From Cohnella kolymensis (GTDB lineage: Bacteria > Bacillota > Bacilli > Paenibacillales > Paenibacillaceae), in contig NZ_JXAL01000012.1 of NCBI RefSeq assembly GCF_000829465.1, forward strand, positions 22,168-86,167: 64,000 bases of DNA, read 5' to 3'. Numbering within the stretch: position 1 is the stretch's first letter; the number at the start of each line of letters is the position of its first letter. Below the pieces are notes generated by a model that saw nothing but the letters and a program-made list of their open reading frames with translations, searched no databases and was not told where the DNA came from. The position numbers were made by a program, and so were the translations under genes. Below, piece by piece: positions 38,118 through 47,532 of the stretch.

Positions 38118-38502
38118 GGTCCTTGCCCGGTTCGGCGAGCTTCTCCTGTATTCTCGATTCATATTCGATAAAAGAGTCCGAAGAGTTCCAGCCGCGCTGA
38201 TCCATCAACATGCGGTAACGGAGCTGTTTGGCGTTCATTTCGGCGTTCAACTTCGCTTTCTCGTCGTCATCCCGGCAGCTGCGCAGCAGCTCCTGCAGGC
38301 TCACCATATCTTTACGGAGCTGCATCTCCTCTGGGAGTGCAGCGGCATTTTTCAGCATGCGATAACCCATTCGGAGATCTTCCGGCACACCTTCGAGATC
38401 GTCGGGAGGCAGCGGCTTCCCCGCGCCCGGCAAGTTGTCGAATGCCCCTTCGCGCTGGGCTTCACGGATTCTTTCCTCAGCAATGATGCGCGCCCAATTC
38501 AT
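38107..38502 (-). CDS. DUF1992 (DnaJ-homologue C28-type) protein
   Basis: A 131-residue cytosolic protein of the DUF1992 family, found in bacteria and in the eukaryotic DNAJC28. The signature is in the first half: EERIREAQREGAFDNLPGAGKPL, then LEGVPEDLRMGYRMLKNAAALPEEMQL. No J domain is present. The ATG at 38502 has AGAGGGG upstream on its strand. Function is not established. It is convergent with the exporter operon and divergent from the sensor kinase. Confidence 0.88.
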   Translation of the reverse strand: MNWARIIAEERIREAQREGAFDNLPGAGKPLPPDDLEGVPEDLRMGYRMLKNAAALPEEMQLRKDMVSLQELLRSCRDDDEKAKLNAEMNAKQLRYRMLMDQRGWNSSDSFIEYESRIQEKLAEPGKDPQK

Positions 38503-38650
38503 CTGGATAACCCCTCTCTTGTTCCGTATGTTTTCTCTATAGTTTATTTTTATCCCTGCATAATTGAAATGTTATCTTATCCGTCTATAACGAACTCTTT
38601 ATAATAAGGATGACCGGCATACAGGTTTAGAACTTTTTACCATCGCCTCC

Positions 38651-38659
38651 TGATATAAT
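38651..38659 (+). promoter_or_regulatory. Extended -10 promoter of kinase-regulator-GH3 cluster
   Basis: TGATATAAT lies 36 bases before the sensor kinase ATG. No good -35 is seen. Confidence 0.5.
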
Positions 38660-38694
38660 CGAGATAACTTGCACGAGAGGACGGGAGCCGATCG

Positions 38695-40564
38695 ATGAGC
38701 CTCAGCAAACGAATGCTCGCCGCTTTTTTCGCCTTTATCCTTGCGCCTCTGATCGTTCTGGGCAGCGTCTCTTATTTGTTGTTCCAAAATGTCACCCAGG
38801 AAAAATATGCGGATCAAACGGAACTAACCCTCAAAGCCATCGGCCGGAATATCCACAACATGATCAAGGAAGCCAACTATTTCTCCGATTTCTGGGTGAC
38901 TACGGAGGACAGCGTCGAAACGGTCGAGCAGTCGATGGATTCGGTCGGCCAACCGGTCGATAACACCGTTACCGGCACCCCCTTATACGACGAGCTGCTG
39001 GAGAAAGAGAAGCTGCGCCAGAAAGTGCTGCTCACCTATCCCGGCATTCAGTCCGTTACTTTATACCGCAATGACGGCAGGCGGGTCGGCGTACAATTCA
39101 CGAAAGACAATCCGCCCTCGCTTGAGGACTTGCAACGAAACAGCATTTTTCCCGAGGTACTCAGAAAAAACGGCGCGCCGGTATGGATAGGCCCTAATGA
39201 AGATACCAGACTGGCCGGCAGCAACAACCTGTTTACGCAAATCCGTGTGCTGCTCGACATCGATACGCTTACGAGCAAAGGCATTCTCGTGACCCGTTTT
39301 CAGATGAACGAATTGGACCGCATTTTCAGCTTTTACCGCAGCCAAGGCAATTTTGGACCGACGTTACCTCATTGTGACAAGCGACGGTAATGTTATTTTC
39401 GATAATAAAGGCCTTTCGGAGGGAGGAAATCTCTCACAGTATGTGGATATAAAGAAAGGTCTGAATCTAAAGCTGGCTAAATTTCAAAGCGAGACGTTAT
39501 CCTTTGATGGGACCAAAAGCCTTGTCTCTGTTCAAGACTTGGAATTGGAACGACTGGGTGTCGGAGATTGGAAGCTGGTTACCGTAACCTCTTGGCAGTA
39601 TTTGGCCGGGGATATGGCCGCCGTGCTCCGCTGGATGGTCGTCATTACCGCCGTTTCGCTGGCTCTTGCCCTCGTGTTTAACTTGATGTTCGTTCGCCGT
39701 ACGGTCACTTTTATCGTCAGAGTTGTGAAAGCGATGCGCCGTGTGGAAATGGGAGATCTAACGACTAGGGTACCTGTTCTAGGCAACGATGAAACAACAA
39801 GCCTGGCGCGCGGATTCAACAGCCTCGTCACCCGCGTCTCCGAGCTTCTCGACGATGTAAAGCAGGAGCAGCGTCGAAAGCGGAGGGCGGAGATGATGCT
39901 GCTGCAGGCCCAGATCAAACCGCATTTCCTGTTTAACGCCTTGGAATCGATCAACATACTCGCCGTCCAGAACGAAGGCCGGAAAGTGAGCAAGATGGTG
40001 CAGCGGCTGGCCAATATTTTGCGAATCAGCATCCAGCAGAAAGAAGAAATCCGCATCGAACAGGAACTGGAGCATTTAAAAAGCTACCTCGACATTCAAA
40101 AGTACCGGTTCGAGGATTTGTTCGAGTATGAGATCGATGTTCCTGAACCGTTATTAACCGAACCCATTCTGAAATTAACGCTGCAGCCGCTGGTCGAGAA
40201 CAGCATGCAGCATGGTTTTGAAGGGATCGATTATTTGGGCCGTATCCGCGTCTGGGCACGGCAGGAAGCGCACAACATCGCTTTCTTCGTGGAGGATAAC
40301 GGGATCGGCATGGCGGATTCCACGTTGGCGAAGCTGACCGGAAGAGCAATGATCTCTCTGGAGCAGATGCATGAGGAAACTCCCGAAACCGGCGAAAGGC
40401 GGGGACTCGGTGTAGCCAACGTGTCCGACAGACTGCGCATTCATTACGGATCGGGCTACGGACTTACGGTGTGCAGCGCCCCGGGGCACGGCACCGTGAT
40501 CAAATGCTTAATACCGAAAGCGGCGGGGAGTGAGACGAATGAAGCTGAAGGCGCTGCTAGTTGA
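38695..40564 (+). CDS. YesM-type sensor histidine kinase, with one-base shift
   Basis: A membrane sensor kinase of the YesM group, which senses extracellular sugars or binding-protein complexes and phosphorylates a YesN regulator. The reconstructed 622 residues show TM1 (about 8-30), a Cache-type outer domain (about 32-300), TM2 (about 300-325), HAMP, a HisKA-like helix QIKPHFLFNALESIN with the phosphorylated His, and an HATPase domain with LVENSMQHGFEG and EDNGIGM. The frame shifts near 39340-39350, where TTTT probably should be TTT; then it reads NLDRRYLIVTSDG. The regulator gene overlaps its end. Confidence 0.85.
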
Positions 40565-42180
40565 CGACGAAGTCAACATACTAAAAAACCTGCAGAATGT
40601 CGTGCCTTGGGAAAGCCTCGGGCTGGAACTGATCGGAACTGCGCGGAACGGGGAGCAAGCATTGCGGCTCACTCGCGAGTATCACCCTCATTTGATCTTG
40701 TGCGATATCCGGATGCCGGTAATGGATGGCATTGAGTTTCTGCATGCTTTGCGGCAGTTCGATGGAGATGCGGAAGTGATCATGATGACCGGTTACCAGG
40801 ATTTCAGCTACGTGCGCTCAGTCATCCGGTATGAAGTGAAAGACTACATTTTGAAACCGATAGATTACGACGAGCTGTCCGCCACAATCGGCCGCCTCGC
40901 TGAAGGGATCAGGGAAAGAAGCCTGGAGCAGCAATCGATGCAGCAGGAGTGGAGTGAGGTTTTTCATCTCGCTTACGAAAAGGTGTTGTACGACCGGCTT
41001 GTGGATGTTGGAGGCGGCTCGACCAAGCCGTTTCTAAAGCTTCATGAGATGGACGGGGAAAACCTCATTTATGCGATGATGCTCGTTGACGTCGCCGACT
41101 ACTCCAAGAGAGAGCGGGCATGGGAAGAGAATGAACGGAAGGTATGGAATTTTGCCATTCACAATATTTTGCAGGAAAAACTGGTGTCTTTCGGCCTTCC
41201 CCATTCCGTGCTGCAGATCCGAAGCGGCGAGTGGTGCGTGCTTATTGAGACAATGGAGCCGGACCTATTTGACCTGGAGCAATGCATGCATTGGGGAGAA
41301 AGCTTGCGTCATGCGGTTGAGAGTTATTTGAAGCTTAGCATTCGCGTCGCCGTGGAGCCGGCCCCTGTCTCCACGCAGCGTCTGGCCGGGACGTATAAAA
41401 GCTTGCAGCGGTCGCTAAATTTGTCGTCGGTGTCGAACGAGGGAGTCATCGTCCCTGAAAAGATTAAGGAGGGAGCTGACACTTCCGAGCTATTGTGGGA
41501 CCGGATCGAAGAGATGGTGACCGGACTCAAAAGATGCGATCGGCGCCGCACCGAAAACGCGATTAAGGCATTGAACGACAGCTTTCGGCAGCTCCCGGAA
41601 ACGTCCTTCGAACGAGTGGCTCCGATTCTGCATTATCTCTGCATCCATCTGCTGCGTGAAATGAGGGCGATGGAAGTCATGAACCGGGAAGAGGAGGCGG
41701 CCGTATGGCGCCGGATCGACCGGAACCCGGGCATCCGGGAAACGCTCACCGTCATTAACCGGCTTGTGGACCAGTCGATGGACAGCGTCATGAAGAAAAA
41801 AAACAAGCGATGTCCTGATGCTGTCCACTAAGGACTACATTGAACGGAATCTGGCAGCCGAGCTCAGTATCGACGCGTTGGCCGATTACCTCGGCATCAG
41901 CGGCAGCTATTTCAGCTTGCTGTTCAAGCAGCATTTTGGCGAGACGTTCGTGGAATATGTGACTAAGCAAAGGATAGAGATGGCTAAATCTCTTCTGGCG
42001 TTAAGCTATAAAACCGTTACGGAGATCGGCCAGATGGTCGGTTACGCCGAGCGCCGGTATTTCACACGAGTTTTCAGCAAATATACCGGCATGCTTCCGT
42101 CTGAATTCCGCGAACGTCATCAGATCCAAGCGGCGCGGCCGGAGATGCCGGTGTGGGAGCCAAGGGAGGAATCGATTTAA
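40539..42180 (+). CDS. YesN-type AraC-family response regulator, with one-base shift
   Basis: A response regulator with an N-terminal receiver (about 1-120, LKALLVDDEVNIL, Asp in LILCDIRMP, Lys in DYILKPIDYDE), a middle helical region, and a C-terminal AraC DNA-binding domain (about 445-540, LSIDALADYLGISGSYFSLLFKQHFGETF and VTEIGQMVGYAERRYFTRVFSKYTG). The frame breaks at an eight-A run (41796-41803); with seven As it reads MKKKTSDVLMLSTKDYIERN and gives 546 residues. ATG 40539 follows GGGGAG within the kinase gene. It probably controls the downstream GH3 and sugar importer genes. The stop overlaps the GH3 start. Confidence 0.87.
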
Positions 42181-43756
42181 TGGAAACCGGCACAACTTTC
42201 GAGCAGCTTAGCTTAAAGGAAAAGATAGGACAGCTGTTCATGTGCGGTTTTGACGGTACCGAGCCGACGGAAGGTCTGCTGCAGCTTATTAAAGATTACA
42301 CCTTGGCGGCGTGATCTTTTTCCGTCGAAATTTAACGAATGCCTCTCAGGTATCAGCTTTATGTGACGCGCTGCAGCGGGAGTCGGAGATTCCTCTGTTC
42401 CTCGCCATCGATCAAGAAGGAGGGATGGTCGTCCGGCTGGAGGAGGGAGTCACGGTGATGCCGGGAGCCATGGCGCAAGGTGCGGCGGCGGATCCTGAGC
42501 TGACCCGGGAAGCGGCGCGATGGTCCGGAGCGGAGCTTCGGGACATCGGAATTAATATGAATTTCGCCCCTTGCCTTGATGTTAACAACAATCCGAAAAA
42601 CCCGGTGATCGGTGTGCGTTCTTACGGTGAAAATCCCGAGCATGTTTCGTTGCTGGGAACGGCAGCTATCCAAGGCTACAGGGAGGGCGGAGTCATCGCA
42701 GTCACCAAACACTTTCCCGGACATGGCGACACGGCGTCTGACTCCCATCATGAACTTCCATCGGTACCGCATGCAGCGGACCGGCTGGACGAGGTCGAGC
42801 TCGTTCCTTTTCGTGCCACAATCGAACAAGGCGTTGACGCGATCATGACCGCTCACGTGATGTTTCCCGCATTCGAGCCAAGCGGCATTCCAGCCACTTT
42901 GTCGCGGCGGATTTTGACAGGATTGCTGCGGCGGCAGCTGGGCTTTCAAGGAGTTATTGTGACGGATTGCCTGGAGATGAATGCAATCTCCGAGACGATC
43001 GGCGTGGCGCGCGGGTCCGTGGAAGCGGTGAAAGCAGGCGCGGATTTGATATTGGTCAGCCATCGGCTGGACCGTCAGATCGCGGCGTTGGAAGCGGTCA
43101 TGGAGGCGGTGATGGCAGGGGAAATTCCGGAGTCCCGCATTGATGAAGCTGCGCGTCGGATATGGAATTTGAAAATGCAAAAGGGATTGTTTCAAATCTC
43201 GCATCCGGTCACTGACAAAAACAGAGCCGAAGAAGTGCTTCGCAAATTATGTGAAGCGGCGGTTACCGTGGTTAAAGGAGAAGAGAAGCTGCCTTTGTCA
43301 CGGGGTGGGAAGACTCTCGTCGTCTGGACGGAACCGCGCGCGGGCACGGAAGTCGTGGAAGTCATTGCTCAGGAATGGACGCTGGGTGCAGCACTTACAA
43401 GACTCGGCTTTGATATAGAAGAGATAAGAATCGGAATTGAGCCGACTCCTCAAGAGGCTGAGGCTGTAATCTCATTAGCCGAAGGCTGCACAAGGATTCT
43501 GTTCGCGTCTTATGATGCCGCTTTCTCATCAGGCCAAACAGCGCTAATTCAAAAATTGTCCGAATTCCCAAGCCATGATTTCGTATTGGCCGCGATGAGA
43601 ACCCCGTACGATTTAGTGGTTGCACCGGCCGTTGCGATTTATATCTGCTGTTACGAGAACAAGCCGGCCATGGTCACGGCGCTTGCCGGCGTGCTTGCAG
43701 GCGAATATAAATCTACAGCCAAGCAGCCGGTAACAATCGGATCTTACAAGGGGTAG
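42180..43756 (+). CDS. nagZ: GH3 beta-N-acetylhexosaminidase, with one-base shift
   Basis: A glycoside hydrolase family 3 enzyme, most like NagZ, which removes terminal N-acetylglucosamine from muropeptide or chito-sugars. Seen are FLAIDQEGGMVVRL, VTKHFPGHGDTASDSHHELP (the general acid/base His lies in this loop) and the nucleophile region IVTDCLEMNAI. The C-terminal domain extends to 525 residues. There is no signal peptide, so it acts in the cytosol, on imported sugars. A base is missing near 42291-42295; with it the start METGTTFEQLSLKEKIGQLFM joins GGVIFFRRN. The start ATG overlaps the regulator stop (TAATG). Confidence 0.87.
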
Positions 43757-43860
43757 ATGATCTTATCCCTGTTTTATGACTTTGCCTCCCTTACTTCTAC
43801 GACAATTAATTTTACAATGAATGTGAAACAAACAAATAATTGGTTGTGGGAGGTCTCCGA

Positions 43861-45254
43861 GTGAAAAGAAATTTTATGATGATCCTGACGCTCTTTATTG
43901 CCTTTACTACCGTTCTGGCGGCTTGCGGCGGAAATAACAACAGCAGCTCATCGCCTTCGTCGTCAGCCGGTGCATCTTCAAGCGCGCCGGCAAGCGAAAC
44001 GCCGTCTGCTTCGCCCAGCGAGCAAGTCGATCCGTTCACCGTGTCGCTTCGCCATATTCAAATCGGCGAACCGCAGAAGTTTCGTAAAGCCATTCTGGAC
44101 GAAGTTGTTAAAAGAACGGAAGCGGAAGTGCCGGGCTTGAAATTCGAGCTGGACGGGGTAGAAGATGCCGTTAACCGCTTCACGAAACTGCCGGCGGAAA
44201 TGGCTGCGGGCAACCCTCCCAAAATCTTCGACTTGTTCGGAGGCAACGCGGACGCGCTGAAGTACGCGAAAGCGGGTCGTTTGCTTGACCTCACGCCGAT
44301 CCTCGATGAGCTCGGCATCAAAGACAAATTCCTGAACGTATTCGGACAATTCACCTTGGACGGGAAAATCTACGGACTGCCTATCGGCGGCAATATGGAA
44401 GGCATCTTCTACAACACGGAAATTTTCGAGCAGAACGGCTTGAATCCTCCTGCCACCTGGGATGACCTGATCAAAGCCGCAGATACGCTCAAAGCTAAAG
44501 GAATTACGCCTTTCGCAATGTCATCGCAAGCCGGATGGGTACCGAATATGCTTGTTAACACGCTGGTCGGCCGTCATGCGGCGAACGGCTTCCCTAACGG
44601 GCTTACGGACGGCACGTTCAAGTGGAACCAGGCGGAGGCTGTTGCGGGTTATACACTGTATCAAGATTGGGTGAAAAAAGGCTATTTCACGAAAGGCGAG
44701 CTGGGTAAAACCTATGACGACATGCTGAACGATTTCGGTGCCGGTAAAGCAGGCATGATGTTCGACGGCAGCTGGCGCTCTTCCGCTTTCAAGGCGGACG
44801 GAGTAGCCGCAAGCTTAATGGTAAAGTCGCGTTCGTCGCACTGCCGGCCATCGCGAATGCCGCAGGAGATCAGACTTCCATCAACGCGAACTATGGCAAC
44901 GGTTACGGGTTCTCCTCGGATTTGAATGAGAACGAACTGAAAGCCGTTAAAGCTTTCATCAAGAATCTGTACAACGATGAAATGCAGCTTCGCGGCTTGC
45001 TGGAGGACGGGGTTCTGCCCTCTATGAAGCTCTCGGACGAAGCGCTTGCTAAAGTGACGGATCCGCTTGTGAAGCAGGTTATAGAAACGATGAAAGGCGC
45101 AGGATCTTCCTTCGTTCACTTCGACTCCGTCGTGCAGAAAGCGGTGAACACAGAGTCCGAAATCCAGCTTCAAAAACTGATTGCAAGCAAGGCTACGCCG
45201 CAGCAAGTCGGCGACGCGCTGCAAAAGGTGCAAGAGGCTGAAAACGCGAAATAA
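43861..45254 (+). CDS. Sugar ABC transporter solute-binding lipoprotein, with one-base shift
   Basis: An extracellular family-1 solute-binding protein anchored as a lipoprotein. The signal peptide ends in the lipobox LAAC (Cys about residue 21) and is followed by a Ser/Ala-rich linker. The domain has NRFTKLPAEMAAGNPPKIFDLFGG, LDLTPILDELGIKDKF, GKIYGLPIGGNMEGIFYNTEIF and GAGKAGMMFDGSWR. Near 44806-44816 one base is missing; the restored frame reads LNGKVAFVALPAIANAAGD and ends at 45254, giving 464 residues. GTG 43861 follows GGGAGG. It supplies the two permeases downstream. The sugar is unknown, but the nagZ neighbour suggests an amino-sugar oligosaccharide. Confidence 0.87.
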
Positions 45255-45272
45255 AAACCGGTAAGTTCAGGC

Positions 45273-45318
45273 AAGGAGGCATCTCCCGCCCCGCGCGGCA
45301 GGGAGTGCCTTCTTTTCC
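45273..45318 (+). terminator. Hairpin between binding protein and permease genes
   Basis: AAGGAGGCA plus CTCCC pair with GGGAG plus TGCCTTCTT, followed by TTCC. Such partial terminators commonly lower permease expression relative to the binding protein. Confidence 0.6.
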
Positions 45319-45333
45319 TAGTGGGGAGGAACC

Positions 45334-46212
45334 ATGAAGCATACGCTCAAAAATCCCGCTGTTTATATTGTTTTCATCGTGCCGACTATCGCTTTGTACG
45401 GGCTCTTCTTTTTGTATCCCATGTTCTCGTCCGTCTTCTACGCCTTTACGGATTGGAACGGGCTTGATCAGACCCATTTCATCGGGATGCAGAATTTCAC
45501 CAACGCGTTTAAGGATGCGAGCTTTAGAGATTCCATTCTCAACAATATGTATTTCATTCTGTTCTCCGTTGGCATACAAGTGCCTATCATTATCGTTTTT
45601 GCGCTGTTGATCAGCAATGTAAAGCGGTTGAAGGGCTTCTACAAAACGACTGTATTCATGCCTTCGATTCTCTCGACTTCGGTAATCGGCATCTTATGGG
45701 GTTTTATCTACGATCCGGATGTCGGTCCCATCACCGATTTCTTGGCGCTGTTCGGATTAGAGCCGATCTATTGGCTGGCAGAGCCCCGATGGGCGATGCT
45801 CGCTATTTTACTGACTAACGCCTGGCAATGGATCGGCTTCTATATTGTATTGATTCTGGCCGCAATCCTGGCGATACCGAGAGAGATCGACGAAGCAGCG
45901 GCCATCGATGGAGCGAATGCCGTACAGCGGGCCTGGTATTTGACGGTGCCTTTAATCAAGCCGATCGTTTCGGTGGTCGTCATGCTCTCAATAGCCGGTG
46001 CCATGCGAGTTGTCGATATCGTGTTGGTCATGACGAATGGCGGTCCGGCGGGATCGACGGAGGTCATGGCCTCTTATATGGTGAATCGAGCCATCAAATA
46101 CGGCGAATACGGCTACGGTACCGCACTCGCGATCATCATTTTTGCGTTCGCGCTGGTGTTGACAGCCTTGTATCAATTTACTCTCGGCAAAACGGAAAGG
46201 ATTGAATATTGA
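45334..46212 (+). CDS. Sugar ABC transporter permease (MalF-type)
   Basis: A 292-residue inner-membrane permease of the carbohydrate-uptake-1 family with six transmembrane helices. The ATPase-docking EAA loop is clear: EIDEAAAIDGANAVQRAWYLTVPL. The ATG at 45334 follows GGGGAGGA. It is followed with a stop/start overlap by the second permease. No ATPase gene is present in the cluster, so a shared MsmX-type ATPase probably energises it. Confidence 0.93.
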   Translation: MKHTLKNPAVYIVFIVPTIALYGLFFLYPMFSSVFYAFTDWNGLDQTHFIGMQNFTNAFKDASFRDSILNNMYFILFSVGIQVPIIIVFALLISNVKRLKGFYKTTVFMPSILSTSVIGILWGFIYDPDVGPITDFLALFGLEPIYWLAEPRWAMLAILLTNAWQWIGFYIVLILAAILAIPREIDEAAAIDGANAVQRAWYLTVPLIKPIVSVVVMLSIAGAMRVVDIVLVMTNGGPAGSTEVMASYMVNRAIKYGEYGYGTALAIIIFAFALVLTALYQFTLGKTERIEY

Positions 46213-47042
46213 TGCCTGTCGCGCTGAAGAAATCCATACCTCATATCATTTTATTGGCGTACGTCTGCATCATTTTATTCCCTTTTGTATTTGTCGTTTT
46301 CTCCTCGCTTAAGGAAAGCAATGTGGAAATTTCTCAGGCTCCGTTCGCTTTTCCGAAGGAATTCCATTTCCAGAACTATATCGACGCATGGGTTCAAGCG
46401 CAGATCGACGTGTACTTTTTTAACAGTGCGTATTTGGCATTGTCATCAGCCGTTGTCGGCGTGCTGCTGGCGGCGGCCACGGCATTTGCGATCACCCGCA
46501 TGAAATTCCCGAAAACGAGCAAAATCATTTTTCAGTCGGTTCTGATTGGCATGCTTATTCCGGGTAACGTTTTGTTTATCGCACAGTATATTTTGATGAT
46601 GGATTTGAAAATTTTGAACACGCATTGGGCTTTATTTCTCCCTTACACCGCGGGGGCTTTGCCGTTCAGCGTTCTTCTCATATCGGCATTCATGAAGGCC
46701 ATACCGGGGGAGCTCGAGGAGGCGGCAGTTATGGATGGCCTCAGCGCTTCCGGCATTTTTACCCGGATTGTACTGCCGCTCACGGTGCCGGCTCTGGTCA
46801 CGGTGTTCATCATCAACTTCCTGGGGAATTGGAACGAATACTTACTGGCGAGCTTCTTTATAAGCAAAGACGCCCTCAAAACTTTGCCTACGGGCATGGT
46901 CGGCTTCAGGGACGCCTACCAAACGAATTACGCGCTCATCTGTACCGGGATCGTCTTTAGCGTGACGCCTGTACTTATTCTGTACGCTTTCTTGCAGGAG
47001 AAAATTATCGAAGGCCTTACGGCGGGCAGCGTTAAAGGTTGA
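46212..47042 (+). CDS. Sugar ABC transporter permease (MalG-type)
   Basis: The second permease of the importer, 276 residues with six helices and the EAA loop GELEEAAVMDGLSASGIFTRIVLPL. It opens KKSIPHIILLAYVCIILFPFVFV. I chose ATG 46212, which overlaps the TGA of the preceding permease; a TTG at 46209 is also in frame. It ends the cluster; no plus-strand terminator is apparent after it. Confidence 0.93.
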   Translation: MPVALKKSIPHIILLAYVCIILFPFVFVVFSSLKESNVEISQAPFAFPKEFHFQNYIDAWVQAQIDVYFFNSAYLALSSAVVGVLLAAATAFAITRMKFPKTSKIIFQSVLIGMLIPGNVLFIAQYILMMDLKILNTHWALFLPYTAGALPFSVLLISAFMKAIPGELEEAAVMDGLSASGIFTRIVLPLTVPALVTVFIINFLGNWNEYLLASFFISKDALKTLPTGMVGFRDAYQTNYALICTGIVFSVTPVLILYAFLQEKIIEGLTAGSVKG

Positions 47043-47086
47043 AAAGTTCAGGTGATAACAATTCTCACTATGGGCAATCATACAAA

Positions 47087-47119
47087 AGCAGACAACAAAA
47101 GGCATCCCGAAGGATGCCT
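47087..47119 (-). terminator. Minus-strand terminator of DUF1540 gene
   Basis: AGGCATCC/GGATGCCT with a TTCG loop; on the minus strand it is followed by TTTTGTTGTCTGC. It lies 20 bases after the DUF1540 stop. Confidence 0.75.
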
Positions 47120-47138
47120 CTCCCTTCAGCGAAAACCC

Positions 47139-47294
47139 CTATATTTTCGACTCGAAGGTTTTGCAGTCCGTTTCGCCCGCGGTGGTGGCCTGCTTGTTGC
47201 GATTGTTCACTACGTAGATCGAATTGGCCGTACATTTGTCGCCGGCAGCCCAATACTTACAGGAGTTCACTTCGCACAGAACATCTTTGGCCAT
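47139..47294 (-). CDS. DUF1540 cysteine-rich protein
   Basis: A 51-residue protein of the DUF1540 family, small Cys-rich proteins common in spore-formers with presumed metal binding. The pattern CEVNSCKYWAAGDKCTANSIYV followed by TDCKTF shows the four conserved Cys. I chose the ATG at 47294 because GGGGAGGTGA lies seven bases upstream on the minus strand; a longer frame to 47357 has no binding site. Function is unknown. It converges on the sugar importer. Confidence 0.85.
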   Translation of the reverse strand: MAKDVLCEVNSCKYWAAGDKCTANSIYVVNNRNKQATTAGETDCKTFESKI

Positions 47295-47532
47295 TGCTGT
47301 CTCACCTCCCCTAGGAAATAGGATGGGCGAAGCCGGCGGCTTTATACGTGGACGCACCCGCTTGTATCCCGTGTCGGGAAGAGAGTGGGTTTATTTGTTA
47401 TCCGGAAATTTGGAGAGCGCATCTGCAATAGTACATGTCGAATGGCCGGATGTGGTACGATAGATGTCAATGATAAATTATTGGATACACTTACGGGCCG
47501 ACTTAGGGTTGGAATAGGATGGAGTGGTTGAT

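Noticed and set aside
38651..42180. Reading the kinase and regulator as four separate short proteins
   Set aside because: Each half lacks domains supplied exactly by the next frame; a one-base correction restores standard family architecture and length.
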